Assembly: GCA_001939145.1 (NCBI GenBank) | Contig: LSRX01000596.1 | Coordinates: 274,899 to 338,898 of the forward strand | Direction: 5' to 3' | Length of the DNA: 64,000 nucleotides | From: Symbiodinium microadriaticum | Taxonomy: Eukaryota > Sar > Dinophyceae > Suessiales > Symbiodiniaceae | In this document: positions 35,480 through 46,500 of the stretch, in pieces | Position numbering within the stretch: position 1 is the stretch's first letter | Layout of the letters: every line of letters starts with the position of its first letter | Notes under the pieces: model-generated | What the model was told of the DNA's origin: nothing | The model's database searches: none | The model's input: only the letters and a program-made list of their open reading frames with translations | Made by a program: the position numbers and the translations under genes

Positions 35480-36650
35480 AAGATCGAGTCGAACACAACC
35501 TATCCTTGCCATGCCCCTCTCCGACTCTTTCGAGCCATGCCTTGCAGCACTTTGTCCAGAATCTCTTGAGCCTCCGCGAAGCAAAACAGGTCAGGCACTG
35601 CCAAACGTCTGAGTCAGAGAGCCAGGCGAGAACTTCCAAAGGCTTGTCATCCATAGCCTCCAGCCAGGAGATGTTTGGTCCCGTCACAGCCGCTGGGGTG
35701 TACGGTCATCGCGCCTTTGCCATGCTCACTGCCTCCTGTGCAGCAATCAAGGCTTCGTCGTTCTTACCGCTGACCTGCAGCAAAATAAAGGTCACCCAAC
35801 CAACAAGTGGATGCATGTTGATTGCCTGACTCCGGCTGTTGCCAAGGTTCCGGCAAGCAGAGCCTGCGCTTTCATGTTCACCTGCAGACTCTCATACCCT
35901 ACCTGCATCTTCACACAGCTCTCGGGCGGCCGGCGAAGGTACACTCGCCAAGCTGGTAACCTCGACTCTGGCGGGTGGAAGATGCTGTGGCCAAAACGGC
36001 AACATGTAGGCCAAGTACCCACGTCTTGGTAGATCTTGATGCCCTCGTCGGCACCATCCAGAGCCTCTCGACAGCAAGCAAGGCATTCAAACATACTATG
36101 ACAGCCCTGAGTGCTGCAACCGACCCGGCAAACTTGGTTTAGGCCCAGAATCTTCAACTCACGTGAGACGCATGCTCAAGCTGCAAGGATTGAAGCAACA
36201 TGTCACAAGGCAAGAAATTTTGACGCAAGACACTGTGAAACATCCTGATGATGTCTGAAGAGCTTTGCCACGTAAGGTTTTTTGCAAACCATCAGACAGG
36301 CGAGAGGTTTGCCCTAGCAGGCCTCCTGATACCTGCCGCTGACCAGGTTGACTTCCGACAAGGCGTAGAAGCAATCAGCTATGGTCTCAGTCACACATTT
36401 TCTGAGGCGCAGGGCGTTACCGGCAAATGCTTTGCTGGAATGATGGGCCAGAAAGAAGTCTACAATAAACAGTGTACTTGCAGTAGGACACGCATGGAGC
36501 GTTGAGGGCTGCACCTGCTGATGGCCCAGCTTATCTGCTATTCTCTTTGCCTCAGCATACAGCCGCATGAATAGTCTCAACAAACATCATCTTGACCGCA
36601 CGAAGCGCCCGATCAAGAACCGCATCCAGACATAGCGCAGAAATGAAGTC
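35480..36650 (-). CDS. Tetratricopeptide-repeat (TPR) protein, exon cluster A
   Basis: Several minus-strand frames carry TPR helices. Near 36.6 kb: DAVLDRALRAVKMMFVE. At 36.31-36.58 kb: LYAEAKRIADKLGH and, after an intron-like break, ETIADCFYALSEVNLVSGRY-QEA, with the A/Y/G positions of a TPR. At 36.0-36.09 kb: CREALDGADEGIKIYQDVG. At 35.73-35.79 kb: VSGKNDEALIAAQEAVSMAK. At 35.51-35.59 kb: FAEAQEILDKVLQGMARKS. Each helix pair is on a separate short exon. TPR arrays form superhelices that bind partner proteins; no other domain shows the specific role. It may be one gene with the TPR exons at 39.0-40.7 kb, which lie upstream on the same strand across the AT-rich island. Confidence 0.75.
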
Positions 36651-37229
36651 ATTCATGCGATCCAGGCAACAGGAAACCAGGGGAGTGGTCACAATGCTGA
36701 TAGCTAACATTGCTACTACAAACATAACCTACCATGATACAGCATAGTGTTGTCAGTGGTGGCCTGTTGGTGACAATCCCGAACTTGGCACACTTCGCAT
36801 GACTGTCCAGCTCGAAAAAACCATGTTGGAAGCAGGCATCGAAAGACTTGCTCGTGCATAACAACACAGCTGTGCTGATGACGACCCTGATGCTGCGAGT
36901 ATAGCAAGCACGTTAACTTGCGAGAATGCTTGCCCTAAGGATTCAGAAGCGCTCTAGCAGCCAAAACAGGAACCCGGCAAATGGTCGTGTTTGGATGCGC
37001 TCCCGCTCCTTCGGCCTCCTTGGATTCCTCTGCGAACTGCATGGAATAAAATAGGCTAAACTGTACTGAACAACTCAAGTATAGTTTTAGCATGGCATAG
37101 CGGAGAACTGTATCTATAAAGTATACTATAGCATGAAATCTCATAGGGAACCCCAGAAGACATCGGAAGACGAGGCCCGAGCAGCTATGCCAGCTTTCTC
37201 TGCCTCAGTCTGAAGGGCGAGCAAGCATT

Positions 37230-38570
37230 ATCTTTGTGTTTCCTCTCTGTATGTGTGCGTATGTCTATATACAAAATATACATATACATATACCTTTACA
37301 TATATATATATATGTATATATATATATGTGTACATATCAGTATACATTATAGCTTATATGTTATGTATACTACATACATAACGTATAGCCTACTAATCCA
37401 ACTATCACATTAGACTCAGATATTATATGTCATATTTAACATACCAAGCTTCATCATGTCATGTGTTGTGTTATATTCTAAGTACACATTAGGTACAATA
37501 TTAACATCATAGATATTCAAGTATATGTTATGTGTTCTAAGTTATATGCTGCCTTTTGCCTTTTATGAAAAAAATTAGAAGCTGCAAAGGCGTGAGGGTT
37601 TGTTGTTGATGTTCCCTTAGTCGCTCAACTCACACAACTGGTTGAGTATGTGGCTGCCAAAAGTTGAGGTGGTAGTTGACGACTCCACTCTCAGCTTATC
37701 CCTTGCAGGCACTCGGACTGAAGCTTCCTTTTCACAGGCGATGCTCAGCTGAAGGTCTGGGAATGGCTCGAACACTTAGATCAGAAGCCTGCAACTGAGT
37801 CGTAAGCTTTTAGCTTATGCAGTTTCTTGAGCCACAAAGTTGCGTTTGAGGCGGAGCACTTCGAAGGTATGTACATTCTTCAAACCAGGAATGCCAAAGG
37901 ATTGATGGTAGCACAATCTGCTATGCAGGCCTGTGGTACCTTTGCTCATAGCTCACTCTCATAGCTCTTATCGTGACACAACGAGTTGAATGAGGCATCG
38001 AGGTCCGTTCGCAGAATAGTATGTAAGGAGCATGTGACAAGACATTTCGCATATACTTTGCCATGAACTATCCTATGTTCCAATATTTTCTGTTCTACAT
38101 AAATAAACATAGACATGAATACATATGTACAAATATATAAAGAAAAGTTATATTGTATGTTGTATGCATAGTATAAGCCGTATATGATAAAGTATATGCT
38201 ACATGTTGTACACTAAACATAAGAGTATTGCATGGTGTATGTTATTTCTTATGTACTACGCATCAAACCTGTTATCATATTTGGTATGTTAGGTTTTTCT
38301 AAGATCTATACTACGGACTACATTTTTAAACTACAGTACATAAGAGAAGATGCATTTCTTTAGTATATGTATGTTACAGATTATCGAGTGCATATATATG
38401 TATATATAGTACTATATGTTATACTGTTTTGTCATGTAACTTCTGTGTGTATATGTATATGTTGTATACAATGAATATGATTGCTAAAACCGAATCTACT
38501 ATAATACTTAGTATATGTGTTGTAACATGTTCTAAAGTAAAAAATTAATCATTAACTATTTCATACACAG
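37230..38570. other. AT-rich island without genes
   Basis: About 1.3 kb of AT-rich DNA with TATATA, ACATAT and TATGTTATG motifs, in sharp contrast to the GC-rich flanks. It has essentially no open frames. A less AT-rich patch (37.6-38.0 kb) lies inside. It sits between two sets of TPR exons and could be an intron or an intergenic insertion. Confidence 0.8.
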
Positions 38571-38635
38571 ACACATACATACATACATGCATGCATGCGT
38601 GCATACGTACATACATACATACACGCATACACATC
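38565..38635. repeat. ACAT/GCAT tetranucleotide repeat
   Basis: Tandem ACAT, GCAT and CGTAC-type units; a related but longer tract lies at 40.02-40.15 kb and another at 43.26-43.34 kb. Confidence 0.85.
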
Positions 38636-39029
38636 CGCCTTCCGTCTCCTACGTTGCTTGCAACAAGACACACAAGCCCTCCTCCCCGAACTTTCCAGGG
38701 TGCTCTTAGGAGCCAGCTTTTGAGAGCTGCTCTTCGAGCTCTCGGCTCCCTCGCATCCTGCACTGAACAATCGGACATGCCTGAAACAAAACACCTCCGT
38801 ACTCAACGCTACAGAACAACAAAACGTCATTGCAACACAGACTTGGCCTTCCGTTCTCGACCTGGCAGGCGAAGAAACAAAAACAAGGCCCCGTGCCAGA
38901 ACGAGGCCCAAGCGAGCTGCGCAATGAAGGAGAGATGAGCTTCGACAGTGAAGAGGAGTGTCCCAGCCTGACTTTCATCCCATCTCACTTCAACACATAT
39001 CAAGCGCTTGCAGTGACTGCCGGCATGCA

Positions 39030-40027
39030 CAGGCCTCCGCGGCCTTATCACGAGCCCTCTTGCAAAGGGCATGTGCCTCGTAGGCAAGTCGAACTGCCTG
39101 ACGGCCACACGATCAATACGACAGAAGCAACACGACGACTGCGACGGCCGCTCGTGTGCAGTGTACGTTTCCGTCTTCCCTCAACTCTCAGGTGACATGA
39201 CAACTGGCCCGACAAGACAGACATAGACAGACAAACACTCTCGCCACGGCCTCTGCAGGCTCCTGCTTGGCAATATGAATCTTGGCCATGCTGTGCAGCA
39301 CTTGGGCCAACCTCCAGGCTTGTCACGAACTTAAAGCCAGGCACATCTCGGAGCTTGGCATAGGTGAGCTGTTTTGATACTTCGCGACCCTGTAAGCGCC
39401 GCGCAAACGCCGCTCACCCAAGTCCTCAAAGATCTCTTGTGCTTCCAGCAACCACTTCTCAGCCTCATGGCCGTCTAGGGCTTAAGGACAAGGCCCGAAC
39501 GCAACCTGAACAGTGTGCGTGTAGCAAGTCCGGCCTCCTCCAGCTGACCAACCATCTTGTAGACATTGGCTGCTAGTAGCAAACCCTGGCAAAGTCTTGA
39601 AGCAGGCAGGAAGCTTTCAGCTCTCGCCCGGGGCTCCCGGCGGTGGCTTCCCCACGGCGATCCTGCGGCAGCGAGTGCTTTCGACTTTTATGAGATCGCC
39701 GGGATCCCGGGATCGGACCATGGAAGCCTTGAGCTCCCGAAAGATGGCCACTGCCTCTTCGGCAGTGCTCAGGGCCTGCCACAGCGAGACAGAGAGAGCG
39801 GTAGAAAACAACAAGAAATCAGGGAGCATGGGAGGAGAAGAGAGAGTCCGATCTGGCTTCACAGGACTCTCCGTGCCTCCTGGTACTCCTGTAGCTGGGT
39901 TTGCACTTGCCTGGGTTCACTACATGTGTTTGCATGTTAGTAAGCCAGTCCGTCTCTCTGCCTTTCTGTCTGTTTCAATCGCAGCTTTCAGTTGAACCGA
40001 ACCAGCATTAAAAACCTGCATACACAC

Positions 40028-40064
<37 letters not shown>

Positions 40065-40665
40065 CATACATACATACATACATACATACATACACACACA
40101 CACGCACGCACGCTACATGCATGCATGCATGCATGCATCCATGCATGTCCATACATACGTTGGTAAGTAAGGCCTGCAGTCTACACCCTGAGTTCAGTCT
40201 TGATGCACATGGGGGGCAGCAGAGGCACAATCAACACCTTGAGAACATTTTGGGACACGTTGCGTAGGCTGTCAGTCGGCATCAGAGCAAAAGCTACGCC
40301 ACAGCCGATTCCGATCGCTGTACAAATCTGACCTAAGCCTGTCAGCGGCTGCGTCGGCGACTCCTGCTCCTGTTGGGCTTTGCAACAAGAGCTTCCAGGG
40401 AAAGCCATGGAGCATAGAAAGTCTCTCAAGTGCACAACACCATGCTCGAGCTGGACTTTCGCAGTGCCACGTCGGGCAAATGCACCAAACCAATTGCTGA
40501 AAGGTTGGAACAGGCCATCAGAAAAAGATACGAGTATAGAAGGCACGCGCAAAACTATTTGAAAGATGTGCTGTAGAATTTCAAGCTTGGGGTGCTTGTC
40601 TTTTGCACATGCCGGCAGCTGGGCCTCCGCCTCCTTGAGGAGGTGGAAGTCCTGTCATCTTTTGG
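39030..40665 (-). CDS. TPR protein, exon cluster upstream of the AT-rich island
   Basis: Minus-strand TPR exons in order: 40.57-40.66 kb, LLKEAEAQLPACAKDKHPKL; 39.70-39.78 kb, WQALSTAEEAVAIFRELKAS; 39.49-39.57 kb, NVYKMVGQLEEAGLATRT; 39.39-39.47 kb, AEKWLLEAQEIFEDLGERRL; 39.24-39.31 kb, RLAQVLHSMAKIHIAKQEPA-EAVARV. All show the A-x(2)-L/Y-x-A and EA-x-x-L spacing of TPR motifs and resemble the long TPR proteins common in this lineage. Each repeat lies on its own exon. Likely the same gene as the TPR exons at 35.5-36.65 kb, interrupted by the AT-rich region; this is inference. Confidence 0.75.
40017..40150. repeat. ACAT microsatellite with GCAT tail
   Basis: Roughly 18 copies of ACAT followed by CACA/CGCA and a run of ATGC units. 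It lies in an apparent intron of the TPR gene. Confidence 0.92.
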
Positions 40666-40699
40666 TCAGTACGTTTGCGTAGAAATCTCTCAGGGACTC

Positions 40700-41333
40700 A
40701 AACAACGATGCGCAAACAGCGAACACCAGCCTCTTTCGCCTCTTTCTCGGGGGACGGCTCCGGCTCCTGCACTTTCTTGCTGATCACACGACTGGGAAGG
40801 GGAAGGTCAGAAGAAGAGAAACGAAGCACAACACGAAGCGCCCCGCGGCAGCTCTGTCCTGTTGCTCTTTCTGCTGCTGCTACTGCTGCTGCTGCTGCTG
40901 CGGCTCTTATTTTTCTTTTGCTTTTTCCCGGCTTCATCCGTGTCTTTCTTCTTGTCATCGTCCTTGTCGCCTGCATTACCTGCAGCAGCTGCATCAGGTG
41001 CCGTGCCTTCGTCGTCACCTCGGCGAGTCTACTTTAAGTCAACCACAGGGCAGAACAAATGAGATTCTGGCAAGATGCACGCTGCGCTATTCTGAACAAG
41101 TGTCTGGAGCTGGCAGGCTCTTCTTGCTCTTCTTCTTGCTCGTCCTGCTCCTCTGGCTCCGCCTCTGATTCCGTCTCATCAGCTTTCGGCTCTAAGCCTT
41201 TGGAGCGGAAGACGCTCTTGATGCTCTCCTCAGGACAGAGGCGCACAATCACAGAGCTGGCTACTTGTACTACCCATATTGAGTCCTTCACTCGTTGCTC
41301 GAGTATGTAGCACTGTTCAGACCAGCACGCCAT
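40700..41333 (-). CDS. Charged low-complexity segment, possible N-terminal part of the TPR gene
   Basis: Two adjacent minus-strand frames: 41.05-41.33 kb encodes an acidic block with EPKADETESEAEPEEQDEQE, and 40.87-41.03 kb, in another frame, reads as Asp/Lys-rich then poly-Ser. These suit a disordered charged region with an intron between. Position directly upstream of the TPR exons suggests, but does not prove, that they belong together. Confidence 0.35.
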
Positions 41334-41845
41334 AACAATGCACTACACCAAGACGACTGTGTTCATGGCACCAGTGAGGGTGACAGTGGCAGAGCTCCGA
41401 GCAGTCGAAGGAGAAGTGCAACCAGTCTGAGCTACAGGCGAAAATGAAAACTCAGATGCTCACACCATGCAGTAGAAATGAATTTAGATTATTCTGTGTG
41501 TGTGTGCATGTTTGAAAAGCTCGAGAAAGAGAATCTGCATATGCACAGCTGCTTAAAAGACAACGGTATGAGGTGAAGCCGGCAAACACTGGCAAAACAT
41601 GAAACGGCACACGCTTTCAAAAAAGAAATCATTGGCTCCCGTGTAGCAGCGTCTGCCATGGATCCATGAGTCCTCGTGACAAGTGGCCCCAGAAGAGGCC
41701 TCTGCATCGTGGAAGTCCGTGGAAACGGTGGAGGTTTGGAGCCACTGGTGCCACTACACAGGGTGCCGAGAGTCACTACGACCTGGATTGCACAAACATT
41801 CGTGCCGATCGTGCCGGTGGCTCGCAACCACTGTGCACCTACACC

Positions 41846-42110
41846 TTCCGTGACGCGCTGCCTCTGCACTGGCCTCGTCTGTTTTCTCTTACAGATCTAG
41901 GTGGATGGAGCTGCGCAAAACACTGGTGCCCCTACGTCGCTGGGGACGCGCTGCCTCTGCACAGGCCCCGTCTGTTCGCGTACAGAATGCGACCTGGAAG
42001 ACCATGTATGAATGGCTCGTTACCATCTGCATGGATGGAGTTTTGCAAGCGTTGGTGCCCCTACATTGTTGGTGACGCGCTGCCTCTGCACAGGCCTCGT
42101 CTCTTACAGA
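41846..42110. repeat. Three degenerate copies of a GACGCGCTGCCTCTGCAC-containing unit
   Basis: The core GACGCGCTGCCTCTGCAC, followed by TGG or AGG and CC(T/C)CGTCT, starts at about 41852, 41945 and 42074. The last two are also preceded by the same GGTGCCCCTAC phrase. Spacings of 93 and 129 bp show partial tandem duplication with divergence. On the minus strand the units contain GTGCAGAGGCAGCG, which resembles an AG|AGG acceptor context. Confidence 0.75.
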
Positions 42111-42216
42111 ATGCAGCCTGGAAAACCCTGTATAGATGGCTCGACCCTGCATGGATGGCTCGTTACATGACAGTGATGGTGGCGTCTTGCTCCTATCGAG
42201 GGGGGCCACAGTGCAC

Positions 42217-42564
42217 TCAATGGCCGTATCGTGGAGTGAGTGTTACTGCGACTTTTGCACTGTTCTGAGACTGGAATATCTTGAAGCCTCCCTGGCGCGT
42301 TCGATAACGAGCCCCACGAGCATACAAATCCTGCGTATTGGATGACTGAGAACGGTGTTGCCGTCCCTGCACGACAAAGCTGAAACGGATTGGGGTGACA
42401 GATGTCGTGACGATCAGGGGAATGATGAAGTGATGCGAATCAACGGGCTTGCTGTGTGAATTTGTTTGAACTGCCTCTCCTGTCGAGTGTACAGCTCTCG
42501 ATACTGTACTACTGTGTCCTGCGCCTCTGCCATAACTTGCAATTGATGTAGTATCAACTCCCAA
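42217..42564 (-). CDS. Possible exon, unknown protein
   Basis: The minus-strand frame includes SKPVDSHHFIIPLIVTTSVT followed by PIRFSFVVQGRQHRSQSSNT. It alternates as beta-strand-like segments. Unassigned, and part of it may be intronic. Confidence 0.3.
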   Translation of the reverse strand: MGVDTTSIASYGRGAGHSSTVSRAVHSTGEAVQTNSHSKPVDSHHFIIPLIVTTSVTPIRFSFVVQGRQHRSQSSNTQDLYARGARYRTRQGGFKIFQSQNSAKVAVTLTPRYGH

Positions 42565-42799
42565 ATTTGGCGTGCATCCCGTGGGTCGTTTTTAACCTAT
42601 GGGCTGAGATGCATGCTTAGCTGAAGAGTGGGGTCATCATCGTGTGGTGAGACCTGCTTTTGCGAAGTCGTCGTCAAAAAAGATGATTACGGTCATTTTC
42701 GACACGATGACAGACCTACGCAGTTTGGGGAAGAGGTCGTGTTCAACGTCGTCGCACTCGTAGTATCTGAACAAGGCACAAAAATCAAGTCAAGTCGGG

Positions 42800-43215
42800 A
42801 AGAACACCCGGCATAAACTCATGCAAGCTAGGCACGAAACTATGTAAGCGCCCAAAACACAAAAAAACATATAACCGTCCTGCATGGGTGAGATATGGTG
42901 ACATACAAAGATGTGAAGCGGCTCAACCAGCCGGCAGACATCAACCGCATCACCTCCTTCCGTGAATGATGCTTCAAACGAGTGCGCAACATATGCCGAA
43001 CCTACGGACATCAAGGTATAAAAGCCGGCCACTGCGGAGAAAGCGAAAAATATAGAAGCCTACATAAATCCTAGTGCCTCATGCGTGTTCACAGTGTAAC
43101 TCGAACGACCTGTGCCGCATGGGGATAAGCACCTGCAAACACCGGTCTAAGTGCGATGGCATCCAAGAATCCAAGACTGAGCCACCACATGCAGACGTGC
43201 AACATCACATGCTCA
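42800..43215 (-). CDS. Possible membrane-protein exons, unknown
   Basis: Two minus-strand pieces: 43.09-43.21 kb with LLFEHVMLHVCMWWLSLGFL and DAIALRPVFAGAYPHAAQVV, and 42.82-43.03 kb with AGFYTLMSVGSAYVAHSFEA and, further on, GYMFFCVLGAYIV. Hydrophobic stretches alternate with polar loops, suggesting a membrane protein. They may be the 3' exons of the coiled-coil gene or a separate gene; family unknown. Confidence 0.35.
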
Positions 43216-43261
43216 AACAGAAGATTGATGTAGAAACATGTATCTGACGTATCTATGTTTT

Positions 43262-43340
43262 TGTGTGCTGTCTGTATGTATGTACGTATGTATGCACGCA
43301 TGCATGCATGCATGCATGCATGTATGTATGTAGCTCTTAG
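43262..43340. repeat. GTAT/GCAT tetranucleotide repeat
   Basis: Tandem TGTA units followed by GCAT units and again TGTA; in frame it produces Ala-Cys-Met-His and Thr-Tyr-Ile-His strings. Confidence 0.88.
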
Positions 43341-43539
43341 CATATGGTCGCATCTGTCGAGCGAACATGAGCACTGAACTTGGTAGATTCGTTAACTCCT
43401 GAAGTAGCGCAGGAGGCGGTGACGCGTATGTACGCATTGTCGGAAACGCAAAGACTTGACAAACAAAGATTGAGCAACTCTGGGTCCTATCCTCATTTAC
43501 AGATAAGATATCAAATGTGTACATACCGGTATTGAGAAC

Positions 43540-46500
43540 ATCTGAGAGATGATGCAGTCGAGTCTCCAGTGCTTTCGCTTTCTCGGAGGGCGGGCCGATA
43601 CCGAGACTCTCCAGCAGTGGTGGGAGCATTGGATCCTGCATGACCTCCACAGCAGGCAATTCTCTGAACTCCGGAGCCGGAAACCCAGTTCAAGGGAACA
43701 TTCAACCGCAGAGACGTGTGGCTATGGCTGAAGTGGATAGCAAAGCCTGGCCTGCTGCAAGGCCTCCCCTGCATCGCTGAAGTCCTCATCGGCGGCTGCT
43801 CTCCTTGATAGGGTGTTGTCTACGCGCAGAAGCCCGGCACTCTGGACCGAATGCCACCGAGGCTCGTCATGTTGTCGGAAAGCTTCTGGAGCGAATTGAG
43901 GCTATAGTCGATGCTGGCTCTCAGAGCTGCTTCGTATCGGAGCCGTGCTGTCTTCATCTTTTCGGAGACACGCTCTTGCTTCACCCGGCCCTGCTCAAGC
44001 TCGGATTTCAGCTTCGCGATTTCTTCTTGCTGCGCCGCGCTCTTCTCTTCGAGCGCAGCGTTCTTCTCTTCGAGCGCAGTGTTCTGCTTGCGGAGCACTT
44101 CACCTGCAGCCCGTGGATGAGTTGGGCGAGTGAACGAGAGAGGGCACCGAGGGAGCAACCATGGGCTCAAGAAACTATAACTGGCGGTATTATTAGAAGT
44201 ATAATATTAGAATAATATATAGTATAATATTATAATGTTATAGTATCATAATATTAGAATATTACAATATTCCAATATTATAACATTACATTGTTATTGT
44301 ATTATAATATTATGATATTATACTATTATAAAATTATAATAATAGGCCCTTAATAGGCATTCACGACCTGAGTGCAAGACTCTCGGCTTGGATCTGCTCG
44401 GAGGTCTGGCGTGCATCAGCCAGCTCCTCCTCGAGCACTCTGTGCGCTGCAAGCGCCTCGGCCATGAGCTCTAGTATAATATTATATTATATTATATTCT
44501 ATTCTATTCTATTCTATTCTATTATATTATGTTATGTTATATTATATTATATTATGTTATATTATATTATATTATATTATATTATATTATAGTATATTAT
44601 ATTATATTATAGTATATTATATTATATTATAGTATATTATATTATATTATATTATATTATACTATATTATATTATACTATATTATATTATATTATATTAT
44701 ATTATACTATATTATATTATATTATATTATATTATATTATATTACACATTATATTACATTACATTATAGTATATTATATTGTAATATATTACATTATATT
44801 ATATTATATTATATAAGAACTGCGGGCAAAAAAGGGAAGGGAACAGAATCGAAAGGCCGGAATGCCTTGTCTCGCTCTGCTTCCAGCTGTGCTCCTGCGA
44901 TATGCAACTAATACAGTGCGACCAGAAACACTCTGCCACATGACGAAACATCTGAGACCAGTGCTTTCACGCTGCGCATCCGCCAGCTTCTGCTTGGCAT
45001 CCGCCACATGCCGTCTATCCTGACTTGGTTCTTCGATATCCGCTTTTCACGCGCATAGAACAGGACAGCATTCATCGGATGTCACTCAAGCTACTGGCAG
45101 AGAAAAAACTGGAGAAATCTTGCCGAATATCTACATCAACTTCTTCTAGCAATCGCCACCCCCACCGAAGGCAGCCCTCCTGATTCAGTCAAGCAAGCTC
45201 TCGTTAACCGGGGTGCCTCCTCTCTTGCCTCCTCATACTGGCTGTCCAGTGAATTCAACTGGTCGCGCAGCATATCTTCTGTTGCTCTCGCCTGCGCCAG
45301 TTCTTGCTCCAGGTTGGCCATCTTGTGCAAGGTTTCTGGATCGTCCACTGGATCCGACTGCGATGGCTTTGCGGGCTGCAGGAAGTGGGCCTTGGCTTCA
45401 ATCGCTTTTGTCGGGCAAGCTTGGAGTGGGTTGGGAAGGTACTCGGAATCATTGATTTGATCCTGGCGAGCCGTTGCAGGGCGGCTGACGGTCTCGGATG
45501 CTCCTTCTGATTATCAGCGGTTCGAAGCAATCTGTCAAAGTTTGGCGAGTTTGTCACGCTCAAAAGCCGCAAGACACACAGCATTGGTCACCCCGAGAAG
45601 GTCTTCGACGTATTACATCGAGACAAAACGCACATATCCATGAGTGGACCACCTGGCGACACGAAGGAAAACGTACAGCAAGCCACGTGCCCATGCACAC
45701 TTTGGCACAGCGTACCGGTGTCAGAATGGGGGTTCGTGCTGTCTGATCTTCCAGCAATTGCTTCTTTGTTGCTTTCCCTCCGATCCGATCTCTGGCACGT
45801 TGCTGCTATGTCTCCACTGTTGGTGTTGGTTTGGGTGCTTCTGTCAAGATTGCTTTTTTGGTCTGAATTTCGCTGTTCATGGCATTAACTGGTTCAGGCA
45901 CCTCTTGCGTGAGCAAGCTGAACAAGCACACAGTAGGATTGCGTCGAGCCGCAGAGTTCTGCACGACTTTGCGGCACCGACTTGACATTTCTTTGGCCAT
46001 TTCCGTAATCATGCTCAGATTCATGTAGCCGGCAGAGTCTGGCTTTGACCTGTGTGTCAAGCATCGTGCGGAAACGACCCATAGCTTGCCACACCACTCT
46101 GTCACCTTGACCGTGAGACTGCAGACACAGCCTTTAGAGTTTAGAGTGCACCCTTCATCCGAGATACGGGGACGCAGGATCGGCATATTGAGGTGGCCTG
46201 AAAAGCTCAGCGCTCTCGGCATCAAACACGAGTGCAACAAGTCAGATTCTTGCCTGCAAACATTTAAGCCTCTTGGTTGCAGTGCGGCGAGACATCTCTC
46301 TGTAAGCCCCTCGCTCGATGCCCGCGGGGTAGTCCGTGCACTCTTCCTTGACCGGCACCGGCGCCTGCAGGGGAATGTCCAACGGGCCACTGATGGCAGG
46401 AAGAGGGAAGAGCACAGCGTGGCATCTCCGCGCGGCTACGCAGTCTTGCCTTGGGAAGCGGGGCAGTGGAGGTCGATGCAGCAGGCGATGACGGCGCAGG

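Noticed and set aside
37823..37845. CTTGAGCCACAAAG, a partial spliced-leader resemblance on the minus strand
   Set aside because: Only the 9-base 3' end matches contiguously and no intronless gene follows it.
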